Shown here in pieces: positions 24,362 through 39,786 of a stretch of 64,000 bases of DNA. The translations under genes were made by a program, and so were the position numbers. Origin of the DNA: Cheilinus undulatus (taxonomy: Eukaryota > Chordata > Actinopteri > Labriformes > Labridae); contig NC_054877.1 of NCBI RefSeq assembly GCF_018320785.1, positions 24,410,329 to 24,474,328 on the forward strand, read 5' to 3'. The notes beneath the pieces were generated by a model. The model ran no database searches. It worked only from the letters and a program-made list of their open reading frames with translations, and was not told the DNA's origin. Position 1 is the first letter of the stretch. Every line of letters begins with the position of its first letter.

Positions 24362-24729
24362 ATTTTCACCAAGAAGCAAAGGAATAATCTACAAAACACA
24401 AATTTCCTCACTTTTCGTGCTAAATTTTGTTTTTGTTCCAGCAGAAGAAAATTTTAATTTTCAGTTACATTAAGTTGAGAAGTTAAAAAGTTTTAAAATT
24501 GGCAAACATGGACAGGAAAAAGTGGTGGAAAGGGTTCAAAAAAGGCAAAATAGTTAAAAAAAAAAAAAAAGCAAAATGGGGTTTAATGGGCAAAAACTGG
24601 CTGAAAGTGGAAAGATTCCTTGCTGTTGGGGCTAATGCATTACAAAGCAATGCACTAGCGTACTGCAATTACTTCTTGTTGCTTTTGTTATCTTAGGAGA
24701 GGGGATTTAGAAGAGGGCATATTCTTAAG
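24362..24729. other. Short intergenic AT-rich stretch
   Basis: Contains an A-run near 24560-24573. No feature was recognised. Confidence 0.4.
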
Positions 24730-25006
24730 CCTTGGTTTTCAACTGGAGGGCACAAAAGCGGGACACAAAGCCCTTTTCAGTGGGTTTCAAATGTCACAAA
24801 AAATATGTGCCAAAAAGTCTATGAAGTGCTTTTATTTTGAAGAAAATCTGTTTATATCGCATTTTGGTTCCATCTGAGGTCTAAACTGCCTCATTCTTTG
24901 CTATAAAAACTTAAGACTGAAATGTTAAGATATGTGGGCCATGATTTGTTGTTCAGGAGGTGATCAGGAGGATGGGTCCTGACACTAGACCAGTTGAGAA
25001 CCACTG
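24730..25006. mobile_element. hAT-type MITE, eroded (CAGTGGTTCTCAACTGG family)
   Basis: Left end CCTTGGTTTTCAACTGG and right end CCAGTTGAGAACCACTG are inverted. The flanks TTCTTAAG and CTCTAGAG agree at five of eight bases, which suits an old insertion. Same terminal family as the elements at 5714 and 30167. Confidence 0.65.
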
Positions 25007-26280
25007 CTCTAGAGAAACAGATATATATGGGTATAGTCCAAATACCCATGTAAACCCTGCACTACACTACTACGTCAAAATGTGATTTATTCACAGTTAA
25101 GCAAGTTTCAAATCTTATTCAGCAATTTTATTACATGGTAAAACAATTTAAAAAATCACTGCAGTCGTTGTTTATTTTGATTCTTTAATTACATCAATTT
25201 CCCTTACAAAACAGAAACTTTAAATAGAAAACAGACATTGTAAAGATCAACAGTTTTTAAATATCAAGGCAGTTTGACCCAGTTATTAAATGTATCTATA
25301 AGACATCTTCCGAGCAGTAGAAAAACACCTAAACCTTGCATGAAAATATATGGCATCATGTCTTGTATTAAAAGCCAAATGTCTGACCTTATATGCCCTT
25401 ATGGAGAAAATATTGGCACCCTGTTAAACATTTAGCTGGCATTTTACTTGTACCACGATAAAAATAAGCTATTATACCATAGAAAATGCATGGCCTGCTA
25501 GTAAAAGCATTTGGTGAAGACAATACAGCTAATTTAGTGTTAAACTCTCAATAAAACAACCCAACACACATTTAGGTTACATGGATATGAAATGAGTTGT
25601 CAGTAGTGGGTAGTAGTTTCAGTGCAAACTGATGATATAAACACTCAGTTAATATGCATTTCCTTAAAGACTACTTATCATTTTAATAATTTCAAAGGCA
25701 ATGTTGGATAAACCTGAGTCTTGTAAATATAAAAATACAAAGCTGACTCACCTTTAAATCACCTATAAAACTGATAGATATAAAATGATTGCATCATAAC
25801 ATAATGTACCTCAAAGGCTAGTTACATGTTCAAAGACAGGTTCTTGAAGTGCAGTTAATAAAAAAAAGGTCATACCAGTGTTAACATAATAGTAATTTGG
25901 CTTAGCAGTACATGTTGTCACTGTTTAAAGTAACCACAGTAGTTGCAAACAGTACATCAGTGTTCAGTTCATTTTTTTAACTTTAAAGCCCTGCATAATA
26001 AATGCTCACGTTGCATTGACATCCTGAATCTGAAATGTGCTGGTAATATTTAATCCCATCCTCCATTTTCATATTCAATGCACATATGGCTGCCTGACAG
26101 CCAGAAAGAGAGATAACCACTGTATGATTTGTCAGAGTGCAAAAAGCCACCCATTACCGAATATATTTGTATTTACATAAAAAATACATTTACAAGACTA
26201 GAACAGCCCAACCTCTGCCCTTTGTTGGCGAAAGACTAAATTACGAGCAGAGGTGTGGGTAATTTTTAGATAGCATGCAA
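25007..26280 (-). other. arf1: arf1 3' UTR
   Basis: About 1.1 kb of AT-rich, non-repetitive sequence downstream of the ARF stop. A minus-strand AATAAA (plus tttatt) at 25171-25176 is a plausible end. ARF1 mRNAs in other vertebrates also have long 3' UTRs. Confidence 0.5.
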
Positions 26281-29333
<3,053 letters not shown>

Positions 29334-29771
29334 CTGAAAACAGAAAAAAACATCAGCATTAGAAATCAGAGCAAGATTAAAGTGTGTGGCCTTGAATATG
29401 TTTAGAGGGGAAAATAGAAAATAAATCTTAACTGTTTCATAACTCATGAGTAATATATGAGGCAAAATAAAACTTTTCTAACTTATGGAAAATGATGCAC
29501 ATCTTATTCTTCTGTTATGTAATTTAAACTTGAATCTCTTGCATTTTAGAGTTTCACTTGGCAAGGAGGTTTCTTGAAGCTAAAATATCCAAAAAGGTAG
29601 CATGTTTATACTTGGTTAGTAAAGTCCCTTGAGGACATCAGCTACAGTTTATTTCCTCACTAAATTAAATTGTGGAGGACTAAAATATCATGACACCCTT
29701 TAAAGCAACCAGTCGCTTAACATTTCCAAGCAGGATGGGATTTTATGGGGACACTGCATAAATATTTTAGT

Positions 29772-30106
29772 TACGGATGCACCATAGTATCTGGCAAGAT
29801 CTCTGTATTTGCACATTTCTGCTGGTTTTTACACCTGTTATTTTGGCTACAAAAATCTGCCTGGATCAGCTGTAAATATAGATGAGGTACAACTACGCGG
29901 ATTTTTAGGCTTGACCAACACATCTACTCTTTTTCTTTATTCATCATCATTGTTTCTTACCCTTTAACGTGTTTTAAGGATTGAAATTTGTGAAGTTGTC
30001 AATCCTTAAATGTTAAAAAGTGTTTCTTGGGGACTGAGGTGTTAGGGCTAAACTACATTCAAATATCGGCATCGGCTAAAACGCTAGCCTATATCGTGTA
30101 TCCCTA
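29772..30106. mobile_element. hAT-like MITE ('TAGGGATGCAC' family) in arf1 5' intron
   Basis: Left end TACGGATGCACCATAGTATC and right end reverse complement TAGGGATACACGATATAGG. Flanks ATTTTAGT and CCTTAGGT agree partly. Related ends bound the larger element at 60235. Confidence 0.55.
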
Positions 30107-30166
30107 CCTTAGGTACTACATTTGAGATACTTGTATACACAACCAGTTTATATTGGATTTATAGAA

Positions 30167-30782
30167 CAGTGGCTCTGGTGGGTTGGGACCAAAAGTAGGT
30201 CATGGAGCCCTTTGTAGTGCATCAAGTATTGGGGCTTTTCCACTTTGACTTTTAGCCATGCCAATCCAAAACCAAGCCATGCTTATTTAATCCATCACTA
30301 GTGGCCCAAGCGACTCTGCCCTGCATCCAAGCGTGCTGTGGTGACGTCACAGCGGTTCGTCATCATTTGGGGACACCTTGCATATATGTTAAGTAGCAAC
30401 CATTGCACTGAACCAAAGTACCAGCCAGTTACCAACAGACGAAGAAACGTTGAAGTAGAAACACTGAGTGCTTCCTCTTCTTCCGACAGGACAAAACAAT
30501 GCTCACTGAAGCGCAGCTATTTCATGTCATCATCATTAGATGGGCCCTCAAATAGGTAGTTTGTTGTGGTGGAAAAGCAAACCAATTGCCATGCTGGGCT
30601 GCCATGTCAAGTCAAACCAAGTAGACCTAAGGCGCTCAGTGTAATGGAGAAGCTCCATATGTGTTCCTGGAAGCAACAGTTTCATCAAAAAATTCCACCT
30701 GGTCAAAAATCGCATACATTTGGGTTGCAATTTCTTAATGAAGTTAGATGGGTCCTACAGCTGGACCAGTTGAGAACCACTG
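30167..30782. mobile_element. hAT-type MITE (CAGTGG family), carrying a nested element
   Basis: Left end CAGTGGCTCTGGTGGG, right end CCAGTTGAGAACCACTG. Flanks TTATAGAA and ATTTAGAG are only partly alike, so it is old. It is interrupted by the insertion at 30230-30657. Confidence 0.6.
30230..30657. mobile_element. Nested MITE, TAT-flanked, inside the hAT element
   Basis: Ends TGGGGCTTTTCCACT and, from the right, TGGAGCTTCTCCATTAC. TAT lies on each side at 30227-30229 and 30658-30660. The three-base target and terminal style resemble the element at 4480. Removing it rejoins the two halves of the surrounding hAT element. Confidence 0.55.
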
Positions 30783-31735
30783 ATTTAGAGGACCTTAGAT
30801 TTCCTGTACCCCTTTACAAGAACACTAAGCCTGTTGAACTGTGGGTGTAAAAATACTCCTGATGTAAAATATGTGGTACAGTAGCACGGACATGCATTCT
30901 GACAAACTGAAATCTCTGCCCAACAAATACATAAAAGGTTAATTCATCTTTTTAAAAATTTAATGAAATCAGAATTTAACACAGATATGTCAATCCAGAG
31001 TTAGTGATTTTCTCAGTATCAGAAATAGCGTAGAAGGGAAAAGGAAATGTCTTTTCGTATGTTCCGAATTTCCAGCTATTTCCGCCAAGTCAGGATAGTC
31101 ACAGATTGACATATCGACGGATTTGACAAATATTGGAGCAAGTTCTAAAGGGATCAGGGAGACTCGATGCCAGTGTAATGTGATTTAACGTAGAGATTGC
31201 TAAGGTGAACAAGCGAGAATGTGGTTATAAGTCGTCAGTATAACATCCTAAATATTATTCTCAAGTTACAAGGGATGTTAGGTCCTCAGTATTAAACAAT
31301 AATTATATATTATATATTAATATATAGTATTATCTCCTGGAGGTTTCAACAGGGTACTCTGGCACCTGGCAATGTGTAATGCTAGAAGTTTCCTAAGGTT
31401 AACGTCAGAAAGCAAACAACTTTAATAATGCCAATTCGCAATAATATTGTCGGTCCAACCGGTTTGGAAATATAATGTTTTTGAAACGCTTTATATCGGA
31501 ATCTTAAATTTCTAAATAACTCCAAACGGCAAATGTAAGCATACGAGTTAAAATGCGGAAATAGTGGAGGTAGCTCAAACAACAACTTAGCCAACTAGCT
31601 CTAAACAGCGACATAGCAGTTTTTCCTACACTTTTCATACAACCCAAGCCGCTGTAAACAAGACGATTTTACTCGGGAACAAACGAGAAAAGGGCAGTCA
31701 ATCACTTTAAATAAAAGCTAGTCTGACCAACTTAC
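30783..31735 (-). other. arf1: arf1 5' intron, proximal part
   Basis: Non-coding sequence between the mobile-element cluster and the 5' UTR exon. No other feature was recognised. Confidence 0.4.
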
Positions 31736-31800
31736 AAAGTTGATTTTTCTTCCTTCTTCAAGGCGTTTCCTTCCTCGAGATGGAAAATGGCGATTTGACA
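31736..31800 (-). other. arf1: arf1 non-coding first exon and promoter side
   Basis: On the minus strand a donor AACTTT/gtaagt sits at 31736, preceded by a purine-rich leader (gaagaaggaagaaaa) and cgccattttccatctcgagg, which resembles a 5' UTR start with a YY1-like gccattttcc word. The transcription start is probably near 31780-31820. Confidence 0.5.
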
Positions 31801-31941
31801 CGTCAGGGGAGCTGAGCACTTCCGTAAGTCTCCGGCTGTGGATGCTGCCTCTTGTGGCTCAGAGGAGCTGACGTACTGGGTAAATTGGCTTATGTGTGTT
31901 TTTTTTTACACCCATCGTTGGTACTTATTAACAATGTATAA

Positions 31942-33341
31942 ATAATTAAAGCCCGAGCACCGAGTGGTGCGAGGACCTAATTGTATTTGCTAGGATTATT
32001 TTTCTCAGAGCCACCAACTCTCAGGCCATCAGCGTGAGAGTCACGCAAATGACGCTTAACTTACTTAACTTTTCAGAAAAGTTATTCGGGGTTTTCTCAT
32101 TAGTCGAAAAGTATGGCCATGGCGAGCTCTCAAATTTGCATGTGTCTCCGGTAAACAGGAAGTAGTTTATAACTCAGCCGTGCATTGTCCGATTGGACTT
32201 ATATTGCTCAGGTATATTGACGGTCACGGCCTGCACCCATTCATATGGTCAGATATTTTACAGATCAAAGCGCCACCTAGTGGTGACATGAAATGTCAAG
32301 GTCTATGGTGCAAGCGACAGTTAAAAAAAACTATCCAAGATATCCACTTCAAATTTGTGTCAGGAAGGGCTAAAGAAGTGGATTTAGCTTTGTGAAAAAT
32401 AAAAAGACTTTTCGTCAGAGGGCATGGCCTCGGCGGGGCGACAAAGTCAAGAGTCGACATTTTGTCTCGCCAAAAATGTTTAAACAGTCATAACTCTAGT
32501 ATAAATGGTTATAAATAAGAACAATTTCATGTTCTTGATAACAGTCCAGGCCAGAGCACATCATGCTGGAAATTTTGAAAAATTGTACAGCGCCACCCTC
32601 CGGCAACAGGAAGTCATTACTCCTGAATTTCACGTCGCGGTACCTACATGGTTGAGCAAATCATTCTGAAAATCAGGTGTTATCTTGAAGGAAAAGAAAT
32701 CTGAATTCATAGTCAATAATCTGATAATCTTTACAAAATATTTCATACACAAATGTCGCTATGCCCCCACCCCGTGGCCTGGTTTAAAAAATGACTTATT
32801 TTTGTTTAAACAGTGCCTAAAGGAAGTTGATAACCCCCAGGCAAATAAACTATACACTGCTATGGAAAATTTTGATTTATCCTGACCCCTTGTAATTTTG
32901 TTTTCTTTTAGTTTTGTTGTTGGTATTTCATTTATTTATCAAATTTTATTTCTCATTTTCTCCTTGCTCCTCATTCCAAAATTTCAAGCTACAGTTTTGT
33001 ACTACAATTTAGAAAATTGTATCTAGGAGGTGTGATAATTCTTTAATTCCGATGTTGGAAAGTTACATATGAGTATGTTTTTCTTGTTTACTGTACTCAC
33101 ATTATACAATGTTCTACATTTTGTATAATACCCTGATTGTTCAATAAAAACAAACAAACAAACAAACAAACAAACAAACAAAAAAAAAAGAAAATCACTC
33201 AGGCAGTTCCCAAGGAGTTGGCCTTACACATATGGTCTAATGTCTACGTTAAAAGGCGTGGCCATGGTGATTTTTTGTTCACCATGAAACAGGAAGTAAA
33301 TTTTTCAAATGGTTATAAAACATCCAGAGCAATGAAACTTG

Positions 33342-33372
<31 letters not shown>

Positions 33373-35697
33373 CATTGGCATTCCGAGATGATTGATGTTC
33401 ATTTTGTAGGTGGGCGTGGCCTATTGGTTCAATGGCCCCCCAAGAACATTTCAAAAATTCAGCCTCCCCAGCAGGTTTAACTTAGGATTTCAAGTATGTG
33501 TGAGCAGATGTGTCAGGATGCAAAAAAAAAAAAAAAAAAAATCCTATTGGACCCATATCGTAAGTCAAACAGGAAGTCGGCCATTTTGATTTTTTTTTGG
33601 TAAAACGAGGCATATTTTAGGGGTTGTATTTGAACGTACCCATCCTAGGGCATTAATCCAAACTACTTGATCTTTGGTGTAGAGCAAGAAGAGATGTCTT
33701 AGGTCAAAAGTTATTTGGGGAATTTCTCATTAGTTGAAAGGTGTGGCCATGGTGGCCCCTTAAATCGAAATGCCTCATCATGTGATAAAAGTGGCAGGTG
33801 CTCATGAAAAAAAAAAAAAAACATTTATTACAAGATTGGCCACATCCTGCTGAAATTAGCCCAGGGATATCCCTCAAGGTTGGTGTTACTTAAAATTGGG
33901 GGGGGGGGGGGGCAAAAATCTGCTTATTGCAGACATCACAATTTTCAGAATTCCTCTTGGGGAATTCATCCAAACAACTTCATGTTCAGGATATTGTAAG
34001 ACGACATGTCATAGTTCAAATGTTCATTGGGATTTTTTCATTACCAAAAGGGGCATAGCCATGGTGAATTTGTCTTTGTCATGAAAAGGAAGTAGAATTA
34101 TCCTGGGCTTGGAAAACTTGTGAAGTCGTGAAACCTGGCACAAAAAATCACAGTGGGAAGTTCAGATGACTGCCCTTTGTATTTTGGGTGGGCATAGAAT
34201 ACTGGCTCATTGGCGCCCACTACAATATTTCAAAAAATCAGCCCCTGCCCTGCATATTACTTAGGCGTTTGAAAATGCTTAAGCATATCTGTCATCTCCT
34301 GACCTTTTAAGAAGCCTCTTAGACCCAAATTGTAAAACAAAAGCAAGTCTATTTTTGTCATTTGTCATGTTGAAATGTTCAAAACTCAGTCCTCTCTTTA
34401 TGGCACCAAAATTAAGGCTATGCTGCCATCTTTTAATGATACACAGTATTGCAACACACTTACGGACAGGGTCCAAACAGCAAACAACAAATTACCAAGT
34501 ATACTTCTGTCTGTTTATCCATGAATATAAGGTAAACTGCCAAACTGAGATAAGATATAAAAGCACTGAATAAAATAATGAAACAAACTTGTACACATCT
34601 GTACCTCTGTATTTTATGCATCTATATCCGTTTATTTTGACACATCTGTCACCATGGCAAAACATTAAAAGTCATGAAAAAAAAGGTGGGGGTAACTAAA
34701 AGAATGGAAAAAATATCTTAAAAAATGCAGTATTTAGAGCTACTGGATTGTTAAAACAAAGGTCAAAACCTTCAGTGACCCACTAGATGGCAGCAAAGAC
34801 CACATTTCTGTAACTGTGCCTGATGCTGTGAAGGGTCAAAATGATGGGAAGACATTGGAGTATCACTTACAAGTGGATTTTTTTTTTGACTGTGACAACC
34901 TTTAATAAATTAAAAAAACTTCAAACTTAGGATGAAATTTATTGTTCTAATTGGGGAATGGGATTTTTGCTTGGTCTGGTTGTCTGCTGTTTACTCCTTG
35001 AGTTTTGATCCTAGAGTGACAAGAAGGATACTGTTGGAATCTGAGGAGCCTCGGCTTGTGTCGCAGGCATGAAGTATAAAGTACTGAGGGTGCTTGGTTT
35101 GCAGTAAAGTACTGTTTGTATCAGTTTGTCCATAAATACATGGTGAAAAAAACTGAGAGGAGATATCAAAGCATTGAAGATAATAATGAAACAAACTTGT
35201 ACATATCTGTATCTCTCTATTTTCTCCTCTAACTTACACACTGATGATTGCAACACTCTGAAAACAGTTAATGCTTTTAGCCACTCAGTCATTTTTCTCC
35301 TGTGGAGTGACGTGAACAAGAGGAAGAGGGAGTGGGGCTGCAAGCATGCAAAAGAGAAAGAGAGAGAGCAACTGAGCCAAGCAGAGCAGAAAGAGGAGCT
35401 CTAAAGTTGACAATCCAGTGATTTGTTCATTTTTTGGAGTTGCATTCAAAATTTTCAGGGCTCATACTTCATGCTCATTTGGTTTTACTGCCAAAGTAAT
35501 GGCAAGCTCTGGAAATTAATGAGGGGTATCCCCCTCTGTTTCTGTGAAACTGTGAGTGTTGCAATCCCAACATACCCCATGGGAGCAGCGCGCCTTGTTG
35601 CTGGCACTAAGTGGTTGCAACACACCTGCGGTCGCGACACATCCCGACGTGCAACGGGTTGCAAGGGCCCGTTATCGCTGCTTGCAGCTTTAATTAT
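31942..35697. repeat. Large unclassified interspersed repeat, about 3.75 kb
   Basis: Begins ATAATTAAAGCCCGAGCACC and ends CTTGCAGCTTTAATTAT, so the outer ATAATTAAAGC is inverted at the two ends; sequences with such ends are common in fish genomes. The inside holds recurring non-coding paragraphs around gtggccatggtga and acaggaagta (32109, 33250, 33735, 34040), several A-runs of 15-28 bases, an (AAAC)n tract at 33146-33180 and a G-run of 15 at 33898-33912. No intact frame. It lies about 150 bases upstream of the arf1 first exon. I cannot assign the class. Confidence 0.55.
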
Positions 35698-36136
35698 GTA
35701 TTATTTTTTTCTTTTGTAAAAATGAAAATGTATTTGCATGCACAAGGACATTTATGGGGCCTATGTACTGTCAACAATTAGCCTAGCTTCTTAGCATCTC
35801 CACTGTAGAGATAGTTTTAATTTGACCTTTAATAATAATTCAGCCTTGTTAATATTTTTCTGAATATAAATGTGCAGAAATACATTGTTTTTAAACGTAA
35901 ATAACTGCTTTCATACCTCACTCAAAGCTTCTTTTAAGGGTTTAAGACTGGTTAGCCATGAGTTAGCCTGAGGTTTCACTACTATGAGGCTAGTTCAAAA
36001 TGCTAGACTTATGCCAGGGCATTCAGCTGCATTCTATTTTTCATAAATTAGACTTAATTATTAAGTGTAACTTTTGTATATTAATGGATATCCACAGTGT
36101 AATGAAACTTTGTCATTATTTTTAAAGGGCATATAG

Positions 36137-36254
36137 CAGAGGTGAAAAAAGTACGATTGTTATGTGTACTTTTACTTCCGTAAAAGTAAAAAATGCTCGT
36201 CTATAAATCTAGTCAAGTAAAAGTAAAACGTATCTTACTTAAAGTACTACTGAA
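36137..36254. mobile_element. Left end of a CAGAGGTG-family hAT-like element
   Basis: CAGAGGTGAAAAAAGTACG followed by repeated acttttactt / agtaaaagtaaa words, as in the elements at 26545 and 47562. Interrupted after 36251 by a palindromic MITE; its right end was not found. Confidence 0.5.
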
Positions 36255-36483
36255 GCAGATTAGGGCCACAAGTGAAGAAAAAAATAATTCTGGGCACTTC
36301 CAGAATAAAGTCAAAATTCATATTAAAAAAAAACATATTTGTATTTCCAACTTTATTCTGAAACGTCAACTTCATTCTCGACATTTTGACTTTATTCTCG
36401 ACAATTGGACTTTAATCTTGTCATTTTTATATTAATCTTGAAGTGCCCAGCATTTTTTTTCTTCACCTATGTCCCTAATCTGC
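36255..36483. mobile_element. Palindromic MITE with arms of about 45 bp
   Basis: Left arm GCAGATTAGGGCCACAAGTG continuing through GGGCACTTC; the right arm, reverse complemented, is GCAGATTAGGGACATAGGTG and then CTGGGCACTTC. The middle repeats ttattctcgaca and related words. 229 bp, no coding capacity, inserted into a CAGAGGTG-family element. Confidence 0.72.
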
Positions 36484-36486
36484 TTC

Positions 36487-37706
36487 CGTAAAGTCCCGAG
36501 TAGCTTCTGATGTATTGGATTAATTGGTGACATTCTACTATGCCCTTGTGTCCTGATTTTAAAATTTTTATCAGTGTCCTCCTAGACATCAGTGCTACTT
36601 GGACAGAGTTTGCTGGGCCACAAGACACATTTACAGAGCTGAATATCAAAAAAGAAAATTTACATGACTTTGCAAATGCCTGATTAAAACAAAATAAATG
36701 GCAGTGGCTCATTAGTTGTTCTTTGTGACCTCACAAACACTCTCCAAGTCATGTTAATGTATCTGGAAGCAAAGACATTGCATTGAAATTCAACTGTTAA
36801 GAAACAAAACTATGATAAACAAAAGGTAAATATTTAAGTATGCCACTGCGTACTGAAGTTAGGGATAATCTGCTCTATATTATGATCATAAAGAGGACCT
36901 GCAGTCTATAATAAAGTGCAGTATAAATTAAAACATATCTAGGGGGAGTTCATTTTCCAAACTGCAACTTCCACCTCCTTTTCATCCATGACAAGGCCAT
37001 GAAGCGAAAGTCTAACCATGTTATTGTTGAGCTGGTTGAATTTTAACCAGGGTCAACTATGCCTGCTACCCCCAGCAGAGGGGGCAGCAGGAGGGGAGAA
37101 GGGCAGCAGAGAACAGCAGGAGGGAAGATGGGTCTATAGCCGGTGATGGACCACACAGTGAATGCTCATAATGCTGTCTCGCTTTGCAACCATAATTTGT
37201 GGTTTTGCTTTGCCAAATGCCAGAGAGATCGCTTTTAGCATATTTTCACAGCAGCCGCTGTCTTTCTTTATGTGTGGGTGTGTGGGAGGTGTTTACTAAA
37301 GAGCAGTTGCTAAAATTGTTGTAGGCTCCCAACACGTTATGAGCCAGTGTTAATCAATCAAACAACTGTCTTAAAACCTGACACACTGAAACTTTCAGCA
37401 CCAGTAACACTTAATCACTATTCTTATCTCTCTTCTTTTGCAGATGTTTGAACTCACAGAACATCTTCGGCATCTTTAACAAACAAGGTATGTCACTAGA
37501 GCTTCTTTCCCAAACATAGGTTACAATTTGTTATAGATAAAGAGAAAGTGCTGCTATTCAACAATAGTTAGTGCCCATGAAGTTTTGTAATTGAATAAAA
37601 TACAGAATGATATCACAACCATGCTAAAGTGTAAGAAGTCACATTGTAATTTAATTTTAATTAAAGAGGAGCTGAAACAAAGTCAACTCATTGGAAGACT
37701 ACATGC
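36487..37706. other. Intergenic, possibly partly regulatory
   Basis: No gene supported. At 37441-37491 a cag/ATG...ggtatgtc arrangement mimics a small exon of about 50 bases but has no partner exon. Sequence from 36930 to 37440 is unique-looking. Confidence 0.3.
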
Positions 37707-37714
37707 CTCTAAAG

Positions 37715-38562
37715 CAGTGGAGCACAGCATTTTTCCTTAGAGCCCCTCTACTCGTATCTGAGAAAAGCTAAGCCACCCCCCAGAACCCACTTGGAAAATT
37801 AGATATCAGTTTAAATAGTTTTCATGGACAAATCTGAACCTAATAAATTCTTGCCATTAAAAAAATATATATCTTAAGATTACACATCTTAAATTTTCTA
37901 CTTTAAAAGCTGAAAAAATATGTAAATTAAATCTTTGAATTTTTGACGTCATAAAGTTGAAAATAGCCGATTGCATAGAAGAAAATCATAACAGATGAAG
38001 TTTCTTTCTTTGCACAAGTCCTGTGGTTGAGCGTTTGATCAAATCATACTTCTTACTGGGACTGAACCCAGACTAATCCGATTACCATTATCATCTAGAC
38101 CTAGAAGGGAAGTTTTGTAAACGGGGGTTTTGACCTATTGTTGCAAATTTATGACTTTGAAAACTCGAAAATTTTGATTTTGTAGTGCCAGAATTTATGA
38201 CAGTTAAACTTGCAATTTCCCTTTTTGTTCTTCTAGTAAATTTACAACTTTTGAAACTCAGACATTCTCTGTTTGGTTTCTTGAAAATACGTGACTTTTC
38301 TAACCCCCCCACAAAAAAACCCCAAACAAACAAAAAAAATTCTCAAAAACTTCTCCTTTTTATTTTTAAAAAATCTTTTAGGGTGGCCCTAGTATGCCAT
38401 GAAACATAATGTTTCTCATCATGATTTTTTATATGTATATTTTGTATACGTAATGTATATCTACATCTAATTTTGCCAATCTTAGAGCAGACAGAGCCCC
38501 ATGCCCCCCTGGCATCTTTGACGCCCCCTAGGAGTGCCTGAACCCCAGGTTGGGAACTCCTG
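37715..38562. mobile_element. hAT-type element with 8 bp target duplication
   Basis: Left end CAGTGGAGCACAGC, right end reverse complement CAGGAGTTCCCAACCTGG. Flanks CTCTAAAG (37707-37714) and CTTTAAAG (38563-38570) match at seven of eight. 848 bp, no transposase frame. Confidence 0.75.
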
Positions 38563-38570
38563 CTTTAAAG

Positions 38571-39243
38571 AGACAGTGTCTAAAAGTCTTGAATTCTTTG
38601 CAGAATCCATATTCAAAGTTTAGTAAAGAAGACTGTAAGGGGTCAAACTATTAGAAGATCAGGCTATCAGAGACATAAATATTGGTCTCTCAAACACAGC
38701 ATATATTCAGTAAAGAATACAGGACTCAGGACAATAAAAGTGTTGCCAGAAGAGCCCTTTTTATTTAGAGAGAGAAAGGCATATAGAATGAGACAAACAG
38801 GAGAAAACATGATAGCACAGTGAATAAAACTAACAGTCTAACACACCAGAGGTGGACTCTGAGTCTGAATTGACAGCATCCCTTTTAAAGGATACAGGGA
38901 ATCTAACCTTCAGAAGCATGCTGTACCGTCTTTTTGCATCTTTGTTAAAAGAGTGTTCATGAAATGAACCCAGACAGGTTAGGGTTAGCAAAGACTGCTG
39001 TACCTGAAAACCAAAGTAGACCAATGAGACATGGACATCCACACTGACCTGACTTCATTCCTGTTTAATACACTTGCATTGAGGATGCCCATTTCTTTAA
39101 ACAAGTGGCAACTAAGTACAGTCTTTTTGTGTTAGTATTCTGTAAATTAGACCATTGCCAGGGCTAGTATCTGGGAAGTGTGAATACATTTGCAACATTA
39201 AATCACAAAGTATTGCATCAATTCTTTTTCTTTTTGTCTGTTT
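38571..39243. other. Intergenic, nothing recognised
   Basis: Unique-looking AT-rich sequence; open frames are short. Confidence 0.4.
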
Positions 39244-39251
39244 ATCTAAGG

Positions 39252-39778
39252 CAGTGATGGGCAGCTGGTGGCCTTGGGGCCACATATGGCCCTCTCCCTC
39301 ACTCAGTGTGGTGAGCACCTTGATTTCAAATATGTAGAAACTTTGAAAATGAGAAAAAGCATGATACAATCTGCCATAGAAATAGACACATCTCTATAAT
39401 TAACTTTGATCACTAGGATATGTTTGTAAAATTAGTGACATAATCAACTTTACCTGTCGTTAAAAAAAAATAAAATCTATGCATTATTAGATAAATTTGT
39501 ACAAAAAATATGCAAGTAAAAATTCTAAAATAACCTTAAAACTTGATGTTTGTTTCTTGATATAAACACTTTATGCTGGCTTAAATGCTGTATCAAACTG
39601 ATTAGATTAGGCATTACTATTTGCATTTGTATGATGAAAGCTATGTATTTCTTACTTGTGTTAAATAAAAAGTAATTATAATTGTTGAGAGCATTTCATA
39701 GTTTGTAACAATTTGGTTGTCAGCTAGTGAGAATGAAAATTTAGCGGCCTTTTCAGTAACCAAAGTTGCCCATCCCTG
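39252..39778. mobile_element. hAT-type MITE with perfect 8 bp target duplication
   Basis: Ends CAGTGATGGGCAGCTGG and, from the right, CAGGGATGGGCAACTTTGG. ATCTAAGG is duplicated exactly at 39244-39251 and 39779-39786. 527 bp, no frame. Confidence 0.85.
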
Positions 39779-39786
39779 ATCTAAGG

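Noticed and set aside
37441-37491. Micro-exon-like cag...gtatgt
   Set aside because: About 50 bases with no linked exon on either side.
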